From the NCBI RefSeq assembly GCF_042649585.1, contig NZ_JBHRZM010000004.1, positions 1 through 64,000 of the forward strand: a stretch of 64,000 nucleotides of DNA. The letters are read 5' to 3'. The translations under genes and the position numbers were made by a program. The notes beneath the pieces were generated by a model that saw only the letters and a program-made list of their open reading frames with translations, searched no databases and was not told the origin of the DNA. Shown in pieces: positions 43,567 through 53,011 of the stretch (within the stretch, counting starts at the first letter, position 1; each line of letters starts with the position of its first letter). The stretch is from Helicobacter_F equorum. GTDB taxonomy: Bacteria > Campylobacterota > Campylobacteria > Campylobacterales > Helicobacteraceae.

Positions 43567-43959
43567 ATGCGTAAGAAACTACAGGCTGTGCTCTCACATT
43601 CGTTAGTGCTTTATATATGTGTGGGCGTCATAAATACATTTGTAGGCTTAGGCTGTGCTTTTGTGCTTACATATTTTGGTGTCATGGTAGAGCTTTCCCA
43701 AACCATAGGCACGATTTTTGGTGTCCTAAATTCTTACGTGCTAAATAAAAAATTTACTTTCAAATCCCAAAATTCGCATAAACAAGATTTTGTGCGTTTT
43801 ATTGTTGCTATGGGTGTGGCTTATGGTGCAAGTATGATCGTGCTTAGTGTTACACACAGAATCTTTGGAATTAACGAATATATAACACTTCTTTGCGCGC
43901 AAGTAGCCTATACGCTTGTAGGTTATGTGGTTAGCCGATTTTGGGCATTTAAGCAGTAA
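43567..43959 (+). CDS. gtrA: GtrA family flippase
   Basis: A 130-residue membrane protein with four helices, GVINTFVGLGCAFVL and NSYVLNKKFTFKS (GtrA signature) in the first half and VVSRFWAFK at the end. GtrA proteins flip undecaprenyl-phosphate-linked sugars. Together with the preceding two genes it forms a complete Gtr-type glycan modification unit. Convergent with dcd, seven bases apart. Confidence 0.9.
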   Translation: MRKKLQAVLSHSLVLYICVGVINTFVGLGCAFVLTYFGVMVELSQTIGTIFGVLNSYVLNKKFTFKSQNSHKQDFVRFIVAMGVAYGASMIVLSVTHRIFGINEYITLLCAQVAYTLVGYVVSRFWAFKQ

Positions 43960-43965
43960 TTAGGT

Positions 43966-44532
43966 TTAGTGTTTGAGAATTTTCGGCAAAGTAATGCCTC
44001 TTTGCCCTTGGTATTTACCACCTCTATCTTTATAACTTACCTCGCATATTTCATCGCCTTGTAAAAATAAGACTTGCGCAATCCCTTCATTAGCATAGAT
44101 TTTAGCCGGAAGTGGCGTAGTATTGGAAATTTCTATAGTGATATGTCCTTCAAATTCTGGCTCAAATGGCGTAACATTGACAATAATTCCACATCGTGCA
44201 TATGTGCTTTTACCAAGGCAAATGGCAAGCGTGTCGCGAGGCATTTTGAAATATTCTATGCTATGGGCTAGTGCAAAAGAATTTGGAGGGATAATGCAAT
44301 ATTCTTTGACACGTTTTATGATTACATTTTCTTCTTTGAAATTCTTGGGATCTACTAATGTAGCACCTATATTGCTAAAGATCATAAACTCTTCACCTAC
44401 ACGAATATCATAACCATAGCTAGAAAGTCCATAACTAATGGTTTCTTTACTCACTTGCTTTTCACAAAATGGCTCTATCATCGCATTTTGCAAACTCATT
44501 TCTCGTATCCAAGTATCTGATTTAAGACCCAT
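43966..44532 (-). CDS. dcd: dCTP deaminase
   Basis: Makes dUTP from dCTP for thymidylate synthesis. The 188-residue trimeric enzyme has SYGYDIRVGEEF, GKSTYARCGIIVNVTPFEPEFEGH and YANEGIAQVLF. ATG at 44532 follows GAGGGG; the GTG two codons earlier is less well placed. Confidence 0.95.
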   Translation of the reverse strand: MGLKSDTWIREMSLQNAMIEPFCEKQVSKETISYGLSSYGYDIRVGEEFMIFSNIGATLVDPKNFKEENVIIKRVKEYCIIPPNSFALAHSIEYFKMPRDTLAICLGKSTYARCGIIVNVTPFEPEFEGHITIEISNTTPLPAKIYANEGIAQVLFLQGDEICEVSYKDRGGKYQGQRGITLPKILKH

Positions 44533-44601
44533 AAACACCCCTCATTATTGTGAAGTTGCAAGATAGGCTAAGAAATAACCTTGCTTTACTTGAAAATGTG
44601 G

Positions 44602-44607
44602 TATTAT
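44602..44607 (+). promoter_or_regulatory. Possible -10 element for accB-accC
   Basis: TATTAT preceded by TGTGG lies 37 bases before the accB ATG. Confidence 0.35.
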
Positions 44608-44643
44608 AGCAGATTAAATTTTGAATTTTAGAAGGTGGGTTAG

Positions 44644-45105
44644 ATGAACTTACAAGAAATCAAAAAACTTATGGAAGTTTTTGGAAATAGTCAAATCGCA
44701 AAACTCAATCTTAAAGACGGAGAGTTTGAGTTAAAGCTTGAGAAATACACAAGTGTTGCTCCAGTGAGTGTTCCACAAGCTCCAGTTGTATCTCCTGTAG
44801 TTTCAAATGAAGCATCACAAGCCTTGGCTTCTACACCAGCTCCAGTGGCTCCACAAGCCCAAGGTGGAGAATTTATCGCTTCTCCAATGGTTGGAACATT
44901 TTATCGTTGCCCAAGCCCGGGTGCAGCCCCTTATGTCAATGTTGGTGATACGGTTAAAAAAGGACAGACTATCGGCATTATTGAAGCGATGAAGATTATG
45001 AATGAGATTGAAGCAGAATGTGATTGTAAGATTCTTTCTATTGAGGTAGATGATGCTACACCAGTTGAGTTTAGTACTAACCTTGTGCGTATCCAAAAAC
45101 TCTAA
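44644..45105 (+). CDS. accB: Biotin carboxyl carrier protein of acetyl-CoA carboxylase
   Basis: A 153-residue carrier. An N-terminal helical part and a Pro/Ala/Val-rich linker (about 40-75) lead to the biotinyl domain with IEAMKIMNEIEA, where Lys is biotinylated. AAGGTGG precedes the ATG. accC follows by nine bases. Confidence 0.96.
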   Translation: MNLQEIKKLMEVFGNSQIAKLNLKDGEFELKLEKYTSVAPVSVPQAPVVSPVVSNEASQALASTPAPVAPQAQGGEFIASPMVGTFYRCPSPGAAPYVNVGDTVKKGQTIGIIEAMKIMNEIEAECDCKILSIEVDDATPVEFSTNLVRIQKL

Positions 45106-45114
45106 GGTATTCCT

Positions 45115-46467
45115 ATGGGCACAAAAAAAATACAAAGAATCTTAATAGCAAATCGCGGAGAAATCGCACTAAGAGCTATTAGGACTATTCAAGAAATGGG
45201 TAAGCAAGCTATTGCTATTTATTCTACCGCCGATAAAAACACACATTATCTTGATATAGCCGATGCAAAGGTATGCGTAGGTGGAGACAAGTCAAGTCAG
45301 AGTTATCTCAATATCCCAGCCATTATGAGCGCAGCAGAACTTTTTGATGCCGATGCAATTTTTCCGGGTTATGGATTTTTGTCTGAAAATCAAAACTTTG
45401 TAGAGATTTGTGCGCATCATAATATCGAATTTATCGGACCTAGCAGTGAAGTAATGGTGCTTATGAGCGATAAATCCAAGGCTAAAGATGTGATGAAAGA
45501 AGCAGGTGTGCCTGTGATCATGGGAAGTGATGGCGCACTTAAAGATTATAAAGAAGCCCAAAAGGTTGCTGAAGAAATAGGCTATCCTGTGATTTTAAAA
45601 GCTGCTGCAGGTGGTGGTGGACGCGGTATGCGCGTAGTTGAAAAACCTGAATTTTTAAAGAATCTGTATCTTGCAGCTGAATCTGAAGCGGTAAGTGCGT
45701 TTGGTGATGGCACAATTTATATGGAAAAATTTATTCGTAATCCAAAGCATATCGAAGTGCAGATTCTAGCCGATAAGCATGGCAATGTTGTGCATATTGG
45801 TGAGCGTGATTGTTCGGCACAGAGACGACAACAAAAGCTTATCGAGGAAGCTCCTGCAGTTGTGCTTAAAGAAGAAGTGCGACAAAAACTTTTAGAAACA
45901 GCAGTCAAGGCGGCTAAATATATTGGTTATGTGGGTGCTGGGACATTTGAATTTTTGCTTGATGCAAATTACGAAGATTTTTATTTTATGGAGATGAATA
46001 CGCGTTTGCAAGTCGAGCATACTGTGAGTGAGATGATTAGCGGGCTAGATCTTGTAGAATGGATGATACGTATTGCTGAAGGCGAAAAACTCCCACCACA
46101 AGAGAGTATTACGTTTAGGGGACATAGTATAGAGTGTCGCATCACTGCTGAAGATCCTGAAAAATTTTATCCATGCCCAGGTAAAATTACCAAATGGATA
46201 AGCCCAGGTGGTGCCAATGTGCGTCTTGACACTCATGCGTATGGTGGTTATAGTGTTCCTATGCATTATGATTCTATGATAGGTAAGCTCATTGTATGGG
46301 GACACAATAGACAAGAAGCTATCGTTAGAATACATCGCGCACTTAAGGAATTTTGTATCGAAGGTATCAAAACAACCATTCCTTTTCATATCAAAATGAT
46401 GGAAAATAAAGATTTTCATGATTCTGTTATTCATACAAAATATTTGGAACAAACGTTTTTGTCGTAA
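45115..46467 (+). CDS. accC: Biotin carboxylase subunit of acetyl-CoA carboxylase
   Basis: A 450-residue ATP-grasp enzyme that carboxylates the biotin on AccB. It has ILIANRGEIALRAIRT, AAAGGGGRGMRVV (glycine-rich ATP loop), ERDCSAQRRQQKLIEEAPA and FMEMNTRLQVEHTVSE. The biotin-binding Arg and Glu residues are present in these motifs. Operon with accB. Confidence 0.97.
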   Translation: MGTKKIQRILIANRGEIALRAIRTIQEMGKQAIAIYSTADKNTHYLDIADAKVCVGGDKSSQSYLNIPAIMSAAELFDADAIFPGYGFLSENQNFVEICAHHNIEFIGPSSEVMVLMSDKSKAKDVMKEAGVPVIMGSDGALKDYKEAQKVAEEIGYPVILKAAAGGGGRGMRVVEKPEFLKNLYLAAESEAVSAFGDGTIYMEKFIRNPKHIEVQILADKHGNVVHIGERDCSAQRRQQKLIEEAPAVVLKEEVRQKLLETAVKAAKYIGYVGAGTFEFLLDANYEDFYFMEMNTRLQVEHTVSEMISGLDLVEWMIRIAEGEKLPPQESITFRGHSIECRITAEDPEKFYPCPGKITKWISPGGANVRLDTHAYGGYSVPMHYDSMIGKLIVWGHNRQEAIVRIHRALKEFCIEGIKTTIPFHIKMMENKDFHDSVIHTKYLEQTFLS

Positions 46468-46512
46468 CTCGTATATAAATGTAAGTTATGTAATCTTTAA
46501 TATGATTGTAGT

Positions 46513-47694
46513 ATGTCTATGACAAAACTTGACAAAAAGATTCATACGCTGACACACAAGCCTCTGTTTTTGGTGGCATTGTTTGCAAGCACTTCAATGA
46601 CTGTGCTTGGAAATGTTGTTATCTCACCCTCACTTCCTGCGCTTAGTGAGCATTTTGCTCATATTCCTCACGCTGATGTGCTTGTCCCACTGATTCTTAC
46701 TATTCCCTCGCTTTTTGTAGTGTTTTTTTCACCTATAGCTGGCATAGCAATTGATACATTTGGAAAATTGCGTTTCTTGCTTCCTTCGATGGTAATTTGG
46801 AGTAGTGCAGGGGTGCTTGGATTCTGGCTTGATAATATTTATTATATTCTGATTTCGCGTTGTGTTTTTGGTATAGCTACGGCATTTGTGATGACTTCCG
46901 CTTCGATATTAGTGGCGAGTTATTATACAGGTAATGAGCGACAAAAAATGCTTGGAGTTCAGGGTTTTGCCACAGCCGGAGGAAGTGCAGTATTTTTAAG
47001 TATAGCTGGGTATTTATCTGCATTGAGTTGGCGTTATCCATTTTTGGTATATTTTTTGGGTTTTGTATTTTTTATTTTGGCAAGTATATATCTTTTTGAG
47101 CCAAAAACGCCTAAACACATACCACAAGAACATGTAGATGATGAGCCTTTTAGAATCTGTCCATTTATTCCAGTATATTTTATGGGCTTTTTTGTCATGG
47201 CTACGTATTTTGTCTCACCCACGCGCTTACCATTTTTTATCACGCAGTATTTGCATGAGAGTCCAAAGATTGTGGGAATTTCTATGGCAATTTCTGCATT
47301 ATCGTTTGGTATTATCGCGCTTTTTTATGAGCGTATTAGAATCTACCTTAGTATTAAACAAGTGTATCTCATAGCTTTAGCTGCCATGGGAAGTGCGTTT
47401 TTAATCTTTTTTGTGTTTCATACATATTTGGTTGTGCTATTTGCGCTTATTTTGCTTGGCTGTGGCTGTGGTCTTATTGTTGTCAATAACAATTCATATC
47501 TTTTTAGTATTGCTAAACCTCATCATACAGGTAAGGCTATGGGCTTTATGAGCTCTTTTATGTTTTTAGGGCAATTTGCCTCGCCACTCATTACCCAGCC
47601 ATTTATACGACTTTATGGGCTTTTAGAGCTTTTTTTGGGACTTGGAATTACTATTTTTGTGCTTTTGGTGGCAGTAGGTCTAAGAAAAATGTAA
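46513..47694 (+). CDS. Major facilitator superfamily transporter
   Basis: A 393-residue protein with about twelve membrane helices. GIAIDTFGKLRFLLP between helices 2 and 3 is the MFS motif A region (G-x-x-x-D-x-x-G-R/K), and ARKM-like basic ends close the protein. Drug:H+ antiporter-like in size and start, but the substrate cannot be named. It stands between accC and the amino acid carrier with 45-base gaps. Confidence 0.85.
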   Translation: MSMTKLDKKIHTLTHKPLFLVALFASTSMTVLGNVVISPSLPALSEHFAHIPHADVLVPLILTIPSLFVVFFSPIAGIAIDTFGKLRFLLPSMVIWSSAGVLGFWLDNIYYILISRCVFGIATAFVMTSASILVASYYTGNERQKMLGVQGFATAGGSAVFLSIAGYLSALSWRYPFLVYFLGFVFFILASIYLFEPKTPKHIPQEHVDDEPFRICPFIPVYFMGFFVMATYFVSPTRLPFFITQYLHESPKIVGISMAISALSFGIIALFYERIRIYLSIKQVYLIALAAMGSAFLIFFVFHTYLVVLFALILLGCGCGLIVVNNNSYLFSIAKPHHTGKAMGFMSSFMFLGQFASPLITQPFIRLYGLLELFLGLGITIFVLLVAVGLRKM

Positions 47695-47742
47695 GATTAA
47701 GGACTTTATGATAGTAAAATTACTACTGGCAAAGGGGAGTTT

Positions 47743-49143
47743 ATGCAACATATTATGCTTTTTTTTGAGTCTATCAATGCCTTTCTTTATACATATCTCT
47801 TGGTTTTTATGCTTATTGCGTGTGGAATCTATTTTAGTATTCGCACACGATTTATTCAATTTCGCTTTTTGCCACAAGTCTTAAAGATTTTGCGCGAAAA
47901 ATCACATGAAGAGCATGTATCATCATTTGGGGCATTGATGATTTCTACTGCATCGCGCGTAGGAATAGGAAATATTGTGGGTGTGGCAGTTGCAATGAGT
48001 GTCGGAGGCGTGGGTGCGCTTTTTTGGATGTGGGTTACTGCTTTGCTTGGTGGAGCGAGTGCCTTTGTAGAAAGTACGCTTGCGCAAGTGTATAAACGCA
48101 AAGATGGTGCTTATAATTATAAAGGTGGTCCTGCATATTATATACAAAGCGCATTGGGTTCTAGAAGTTTTGGGATTGTGTTTGCTATCTCGCTTATAGC
48201 GTGTTTTACATACGGGTTTAATGGCTTACAAGCTTACACGCTTACTTCTGTTTTTGAGATATACATAGGTCAAGATTCATTTCAAAATAGTTATTTTACA
48301 ATCTTCCTTGGTATTTTGTTGTCAATATCGGTAGTGGGATTTTTTTATGGTAAACATAAATCTTCTGCATTTATTGCTTCTGTGCTTGTGCCAATTATGG
48401 CAATTGGGTATTTTGGTGTTGCGGCTTTTGTGATCATAATGCATTTTGCTGAATTGCCTCGTGTGTTCATGCATATCTTTGAACAAGCTTTTGATTTTGA
48501 GGCAATTTTTGGAGGTTTTGCTGGAAGTGCTATGGTGATAGGTATCAAGCGTGGTTTGTTTTCTAATGAGGCAGGTATGGGTTCTGCACCAAATGCTGCA
48601 GCTGCCGCACACACTACACACCCAGCTAAACAAGGCATGGTGCAAACACTCTCTGTGTTTATTGATACAATTATAATTTGCACCGCTACTGCGCTCATGG
48701 TGCTTTGTTCTCAAGAGAATCTTCATGGGCTAAAGGGGATGCCGATTATGCAAAAGGTCATGCAGGGATATTTGGGAGAGTTTGGATTGCATTTTGTGAG
48801 TGTCGCTGTTATACTTTTTGCGTTCACTTCGCTTATTGGTAATTTTTTTTATGCACAGATGAATTTTAAGTTTATTACCGATAACAAAATAGCTCTTAAT
48901 ATTTTTCGTGCAAGTGCGGTGCTTATGGTTTTTGTTGGGACACAGATAGGTTTTGATCTTGCGTGGGATTTGGCAGATATTTTTATGGGAATTATGGCTA
49001 TTATCAATATTGTAGCAATTGTATTGCTTGGAAACATTGCATTGCGTGTGTTGCATGATTATGAAGTGCAACGCAAGGCAGGAAAAGATCCACGCTTTAA
49101 GGCTTCTAGTGTGGGGATTACCAATACAGAGTGCTGGAAATAA
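47743..49143 (+). CDS. Alanine/glycine:cation symporter (AGCS family)
   Basis: A 466-residue sodium-coupled amino acid transporter. About ten membrane helices, with the signatures GIGNIVGVAVAMSVGGVGALF near residue 75 and SNEAGMGSAPNAAAAAHTTH near 275. Imports alanine or glycine, useful for amino-acid-catabolising Helicobacter. AAAGGGGAG precedes the ATG; gpsA follows closely and may be co-transcribed. Confidence 0.92.
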   Translation: MQHIMLFFESINAFLYTYLLVFMLIACGIYFSIRTRFIQFRFLPQVLKILREKSHEEHVSSFGALMISTASRVGIGNIVGVAVAMSVGGVGALFWMWVTALLGGASAFVESTLAQVYKRKDGAYNYKGGPAYYIQSALGSRSFGIVFAISLIACFTYGFNGLQAYTLTSVFEIYIGQDSFQNSYFTIFLGILLSISVVGFFYGKHKSSAFIASVLVPIMAIGYFGVAAFVIIMHFAELPRVFMHIFEQAFDFEAIFGGFAGSAMVIGIKRGLFSNEAGMGSAPNAAAAAHTTHPAKQGMVQTLSVFIDTIIICTATALMVLCSQENLHGLKGMPIMQKVMQGYLGEFGLHFVSVAVILFAFTSLIGNFFYAQMNFKFITDNKIALNIFRASAVLMVFVGTQIGFDLAWDLADIFMGIMAIINIVAIVLLGNIALRVLHDYEVQRKAGKDPRFKASSVGITNTECWK

Positions 49144-49145
49144 TT

Positions 49146-50048
49146 ATGGCTAGCGTGAGTGTTTTTGGTGGTGGATCTTGGGGGAGGGCTTTAGCTTTTT
49201 CGCTTTCGCAAAAAAACGAAGTGTGCATTGTATCTAGGCGTGATGTGAGGGATATGGTCGCTGCAAATATTAGGCAAGTAGAGCTTACTGAAGCCTTGAT
49301 GAGTGAATATTTTGTCATAGCAATTGCAACAAATGCCTTAAGGGATTGGTTGGGAGGTATAGCATTACCCAAAGATTGTAAGATTCTTGCTGCCTCTAAG
49401 GGCATAGAAACTGCGCATAACGCATTTGTGAGTGATATTTATGCGCAATACACATCACAAAATAATGTCGCCTATCTGTGTGGTCCAAGTTTCGCTTCAG
49501 AAGTGCTACAATCATTGCCTTGCGCACTTGTGATTCATGCACATAATCTTTTGCTTGCTCAAGAGTTTGGAGCACTTATGCCAAGTTTTATTAAAACCTA
49601 TGAAAGTCTTGATGTGATAGGCGGTGAGATAGCTGGAGCGTATAAAAATGTCATCGCTATTGCTGCAGGAATCTGCGATGGATTGAATCTAGGAGCAAAC
49701 GCCAAAGCCTCATTATTGGCGCGTGGTCTTGTGGAGATGAATCGTTTTGGCGAGCATTTTGGTGCAAAGATGGAGACATTTTTGGGTCTCTCTGGTGCTG
49801 GAGATTTGTTTTTGACATCAAATTCTACAATGTCGCGCAACTATCGTGTGGGATTAGGACTTGCAAAGGGCAAAACAATGCAAGATATTCTGTGTGAGCT
49901 AGGAGAGGTTGCAGAAGGTGTAAAAACTTCAGAAGCTATCACAAAAATTGGACAAGAAAAAGGCATTTATGTGCCTATTGCACACGAAGTGTATGCGATC
50001 ACAGAAGGAAAGAATATTAAAGAAAGTCTTGATACGCTAATGAAATAA
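49146..50048 (+). CDS. gpsA: Glycerol-3-phosphate dehydrogenase [NAD(P)+]
   Basis: Makes sn-glycerol 3-phosphate from dihydroxyacetone phosphate, feeding phospholipids and, in this genome, possibly CDP-glycerol. The 300-residue protein has VSVFGGGSWGRALAF, GPSFASEV, GAYKNVIAIAAGICDGL with the catalytic Lys and the GLSGAGDLFLT loop. ATG at 49146 is chosen by homology; a GTG at 49131 is also in frame and overlaps the symporter. Confidence 0.95.
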   Translation: MASVSVFGGGSWGRALAFSLSQKNEVCIVSRRDVRDMVAANIRQVELTEALMSEYFVIAIATNALRDWLGGIALPKDCKILAASKGIETAHNAFVSDIYAQYTSQNNVAYLCGPSFASEVLQSLPCALVIHAHNLLLAQEFGALMPSFIKTYESLDVIGGEIAGAYKNVIAIAAGICDGLNLGANAKASLLARGLVEMNRFGEHFGAKMETFLGLSGAGDLFLTSNSTMSRNYRVGLGLAKGKTMQDILCELGEVAEGVKTSEAITKIGQEKGIYVPIAHEVYAITEGKNIKESLDTLMK

Positions 50049-50079
50049 AAGAATACAAAAAAGAATTAAAAAAAGAGAA

Positions 50080-50098
50080 TCTAGGGCATATCCCTAGA
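50080..50098. terminator. Hairpin between convergent gpsA and hup
   Basis: A seven-bp stem TCTAGGG/CCCTAGA with a five-base loop lies between the two gene ends. A-rich sequence on its left gives a T run for the leftward hup transcript. Confidence 0.6.
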
Positions 50099-50110
50099 AA
50101 GTAAGCAAAG

Positions 50111-50392
50111 TTATTTTTTGCTCACAAGGTCTTTCAAACCTTTACCAGGTCTAAATTTAGGAACTCTCTTTTCTTTAGTAGTATATGTCTTGTTGGTTCC
50201 AGGAACTTTACCTGTTTTTGCTTTTTGGATAGCAGTCTCAAATTTACCAAAACCAACTAATTCAACACTTTCTTTTTTAGCAAGTGCTTTAGTTACAGCT
50301 TCTATAAAAGCATTTACTGCTCTTTCAGCATCTTTTTTTGTTTCAAACTTTCCTGCAATTTTAACAAGTTCAACAAAAGTAGCCTTGTTCAT
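50111..50392 (-). CDS. hup: DNA-binding protein HU
   Basis: A 93-residue nucleoid protein. MNKATFVELVKIAGKF begins the typical helical dimerisation part; VGFGKFETAIQKAKTGKVPG carries the beta-arm start, and the end is PKFRPGKGLKDLVSKK. AAGGGG precedes ATG 50392; the longer reading adds 13 residues of leader. Confidence 0.95.
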   Translation of the reverse strand: MNKATFVELVKIAGKFETKKDAERAVNAFIEAVTKALAKKESVELVGFGKFETAIQKAKTGKVPGTNKTYTTKEKRVPKFRPGKGLKDLVSKK

Positions 50393-50512
50393 GATAAACC
50401 CCTTGTGATAAAATTTTTTAGAGACGCGCATATTTTAGCGAGTTTTATACAAAAGTCAAGGCTTGGGGGTGTTTTTGGGATATTTTACATGAAAATTCTC
50501 CATGATACACAT

Positions 50513-52051
50513 TTAGATGAAATCTTGTTGAGTGAGTGGTTCTCCGAATTTGAGATCGCGTGATGCTTTACGCCCTAAAAGGGTTTCATAATTTCGTGGA
50601 TGTAGCCCACCATTTGGTCGCAATATTTTGATATTTTCTCTTGTGAGTTCTTCACCCATTGCTATATCTCGTGCTACCCAAATGCTTCTAGCAAACTCAC
50701 GCCCATGTTTTTGTGATATTCTAAAATTCTCATTTCCCATAATCTCACGCACACGCGCAATATCTTTGACAAGCTCACTAAATTCTTTTGCATCAAGGCT
50801 AAATGCACTATCTAGGCTTTGCAAATTTTTGTCTAAAATGAAGTGTTTTTCTATCATACTAGCCCCAAGTGTTGCAGCCATACTCGCACACAGAGTGCCA
50901 AGCGTATGATCAGAGAGTCCAAACTTTACACCAAATCTCTGCCCAAATGCACGCATACTTGCTAGGTGCATAGAATCTAATGGTGCAGGATAAGCACTTG
51001 TGCATAAAAGTAGCGTAATATCACGCACCCCATGCTTCTTGCATAGTGTTATTGCTTCTTGGAGTTCTCGTTCATCGGCTATACCACTTGAGAGTATCAT
51101 AGGTTTTTTTAGTCTTGCCACATATTCTATAAGCTCAAGATCTAGCACCTCAAAACTCGCAATTTTATACATAGGGCAATTAAGAGATTCTAAAAAATCT
51201 ACCCCTTGCTTAGAAAATGGCGAACTAAAGACAAGTAACCCCAAATCTCGCCCTAATTTAAAAAGCTCTTCATGCCATTCCCAAGGCGTTTGTGCATTTT
51301 TATAAAGTTCATAGAGGTATGTATCTTTCCATAGCCCCTTTTGTATTTTAAAGTATTGATTTTTTGCATCAAGCGTGAGACAATCTGGCGTGTAGGTTTG
51401 GAGTTTTATGGCATTTGCACCACTTTTGGCGATTGCATAGAGTGATTGACGCGCGATCTCTAAACTTCCGCAGTGATTAGCGCTAAGCTCTGCTACAATT
51501 AGAGGCGTGTGTGTCATTTGTGTGGATTGGATTGTAAGATGTTGTTTGAGTGTTTTGCTCATAATGCACACATCACAAAATACATCATCATGTAACACAA
51601 AATCTTGCAAAATGCCATTATGTGTGAATCCAGCCTTTTGATAGAAATCTAGGGCGCGTTTATTGGTGCTCATTACTTCCAAAAACAAAGTATGCAAACC
51701 AAACTCTTTAAGGGCAATATGCTCGATAACGTGTAGTATTTTTTGCCCCTTGTGCGTGATATGTGTGACGTGTGGGTTGGTATAGATTCCAAGATAAGCA
51801 TGTTTGTATCGTATGCGCGTGAGTGATCCAACTCCAAGGATACAATTTTTGTGCAAAATAACCCAATAGCGTTGCGTTGGATCTTGCTTTAGATGTTTGA
51901 CAAACTCAAAATGTCCTTTGTGCGTGATATGTGTGCTATACATCCATTGTGCGACTTGTGGTGTGTTGCGGATAGCTAAAATTTCTTCTAACATATGTTT
52001 ATCACAAGAGCAAAAATCTCTTGCTTCATAGCCACGTATTGTATAATTCAT
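50513..52051 (-). CDS. pseHI: Fused PseH N-acetyltransferase and PseI pseudaminic acid synthase
   Basis: Two steps of pseudaminic acid synthesis in one 512-residue chain. Residues 1-167 are a GNAT domain (YWVILHKNCILGVGSLTRI, ALDFYQKAGF), matching PseH, which acetylates the 4-amino group. After a short linker, residues 183-440 are a NeuB/PseI synthase (IVAELSANHCGSLEIARQS, NAIKLQTYTPDCLTL, SDHTLGT), and about 450-512 is the SAF domain (RPNGGLHPRNYETLLGRK). ATG at 52051 follows GGGAGG. No stop or frameshift separates the two domains. Last gene of the flgH-pse operon. Confidence 0.9.
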   Translation of the reverse strand: MNYTIRGYEARDFCSCDKHMLEEILAIRNTPQVAQWMYSTHITHKGHFEFVKHLKQDPTQRYWVILHKNCILGVGSLTRIRYKHAYLGIYTNPHVTHITHKGQKILHVIEHIALKEFGLHTLFLEVMSTNKRALDFYQKAGFTHNGILQDFVLHDDVFCDVCIMSKTLKQHLTIQSTQMTHTPLIVAELSANHCGSLEIARQSLYAIAKSGANAIKLQTYTPDCLTLDAKNQYFKIQKGLWKDTYLYELYKNAQTPWEWHEELFKLGRDLGLLVFSSPFSKQGVDFLESLNCPMYKIASFEVLDLELIEYVARLKKPMILSSGIADERELQEAITLCKKHGVRDITLLLCTSAYPAPLDSMHLASMRAFGQRFGVKFGLSDHTLGTLCASMAATLGASMIEKHFILDKNLQSLDSAFSLDAKEFSELVKDIARVREIMGNENFRISQKHGREFARSIWVARDIAMGEELTRENIKILRPNGGLHPRNYETLLGRKASRDLKFGEPLTQQDFI

Positions 52052-52081
52052 TGTTTCCTCCCACGCGATCTCCATGCAACA

Positions 52082-53011
52082 TTATAAGCCAAAGATATTC
52101 CTTAGAGCAGATTGTATATTTTGCCCAAAATGCAAAGTTGTTAGAGTATTTTTCATACTTTGGCGCACGGATTGAGGTGCAAGCGATCGTAAAATCTCTG
52201 GGATTTGTGCAAGGCTTTTGGCATGTTTAAATGCACCAAGTGTAGCAAACTGCGTGATTTGAAAGTGTTGGTTTGGTGCAGATTCAATCATAATGGTAGG
52301 TATAAGGCTTTGGGCGAGTTCTATGAGTGTGCCACCACCTGCACTTATGGCAATATCACATTGTTGCATGACTTGCTGCATTTGCAGTGTGCTAAGGGCA
52401 TTGTGGCATATAAGGTTTTCTCCTGTGGGTGTCGGGTGAGGATAGTATTGACCCAATACAAGGTGTATGGTACAAGAGGGCATACTAGATTGGATAAATG
52501 ATAGAATCTGTGTGCTGAAATTTTGTTGATCACTGCCTCCAAAACTTACAAATATTGCATGCACCTTTTCTTGTGCTAAGGGTATAGGCGTAAATATCTC
52601 ATCACAAAGTGCAAAGTCTGTGCCTAGTATATATTGATTAGTGTGGTGAGGATAGAGTTTATGGGCATTAATTGTGCCATTAAGAATAAAGCTTTTTGGT
52701 GGATATACATTGCGATTTTCATCATCAAGACACAAAAGGCGTGGAAATACTGAATCTAACAAGGCAAAATGCTTTGCTCCAAAGATATAGCTATCTACTA
52801 TCGCACCTAAAGTTTGCTGTGGGTGTATATTGGTGCAAAACGTGTGTAGATTCTCTAGGTGTTGTAATGTATGCGTTGATATGGGACAAAACACATGTTC
52901 TATTTTTTGGTGCGTTGTTATGTGTTCGATTTTATGTGCGAGTAGGTGTATGCGGCGATAGTGTCCTAATCCAGCTTTAGCGCCATCATCATAGAAATAA
53001 TAGAGTGTCAT
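52082..53011 (-). CDS. pseG: UDP-2,4-diacetamido-2,4,6-trideoxy-beta-L-altropyranose hydrolase
   Basis: Releases UDP from the pseudaminic acid precursor before PseI acts. The 309-residue GT-B-like protein shows DDGAKAGLGHYRRIHLLA at the N-terminus (conserved G-x-G-H-x-x-R), VSFGGSDQQNF and ISAGGGTLIELAQ near the C-terminus. It overlaps pseF by four bases and is followed closely by pseHI. Confidence 0.92.
   Translation of the reverse strand: MTLYYFYDDGAKAGLGHYRRIHLLAHKIEHITTHQKIEHVFCPISTHTLQHLENLHTFCTNIHPQQTLGAIVDSYIFGAKHFALLDSVFPRLLCLDDENRNVYPPKSFILNGTINAHKLYPHHTNQYILGTDFALCDEIFTPIPLAQEKVHAIFVSFGGSDQQNFSTQILSFIQSSMPSCTIHLVLGQYYPHPTPTGENLICHNALSTLQMQQVMQQCDIAISAGGGTLIELAQSLIPTIMIESAPNQHFQITQFATLGAFKHAKSLAQIPEILRSLAPQSVRQSMKNTLTTLHFGQNIQSALRNIFGL

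Noticed and set aside
50100..50125. A second hairpin (AGCAAA/TTTGCT) as the hup terminator.
   Set aside because: It overlaps the hup coding end, has only six pairs, and the stem at 50080-50098 is a better candidate.
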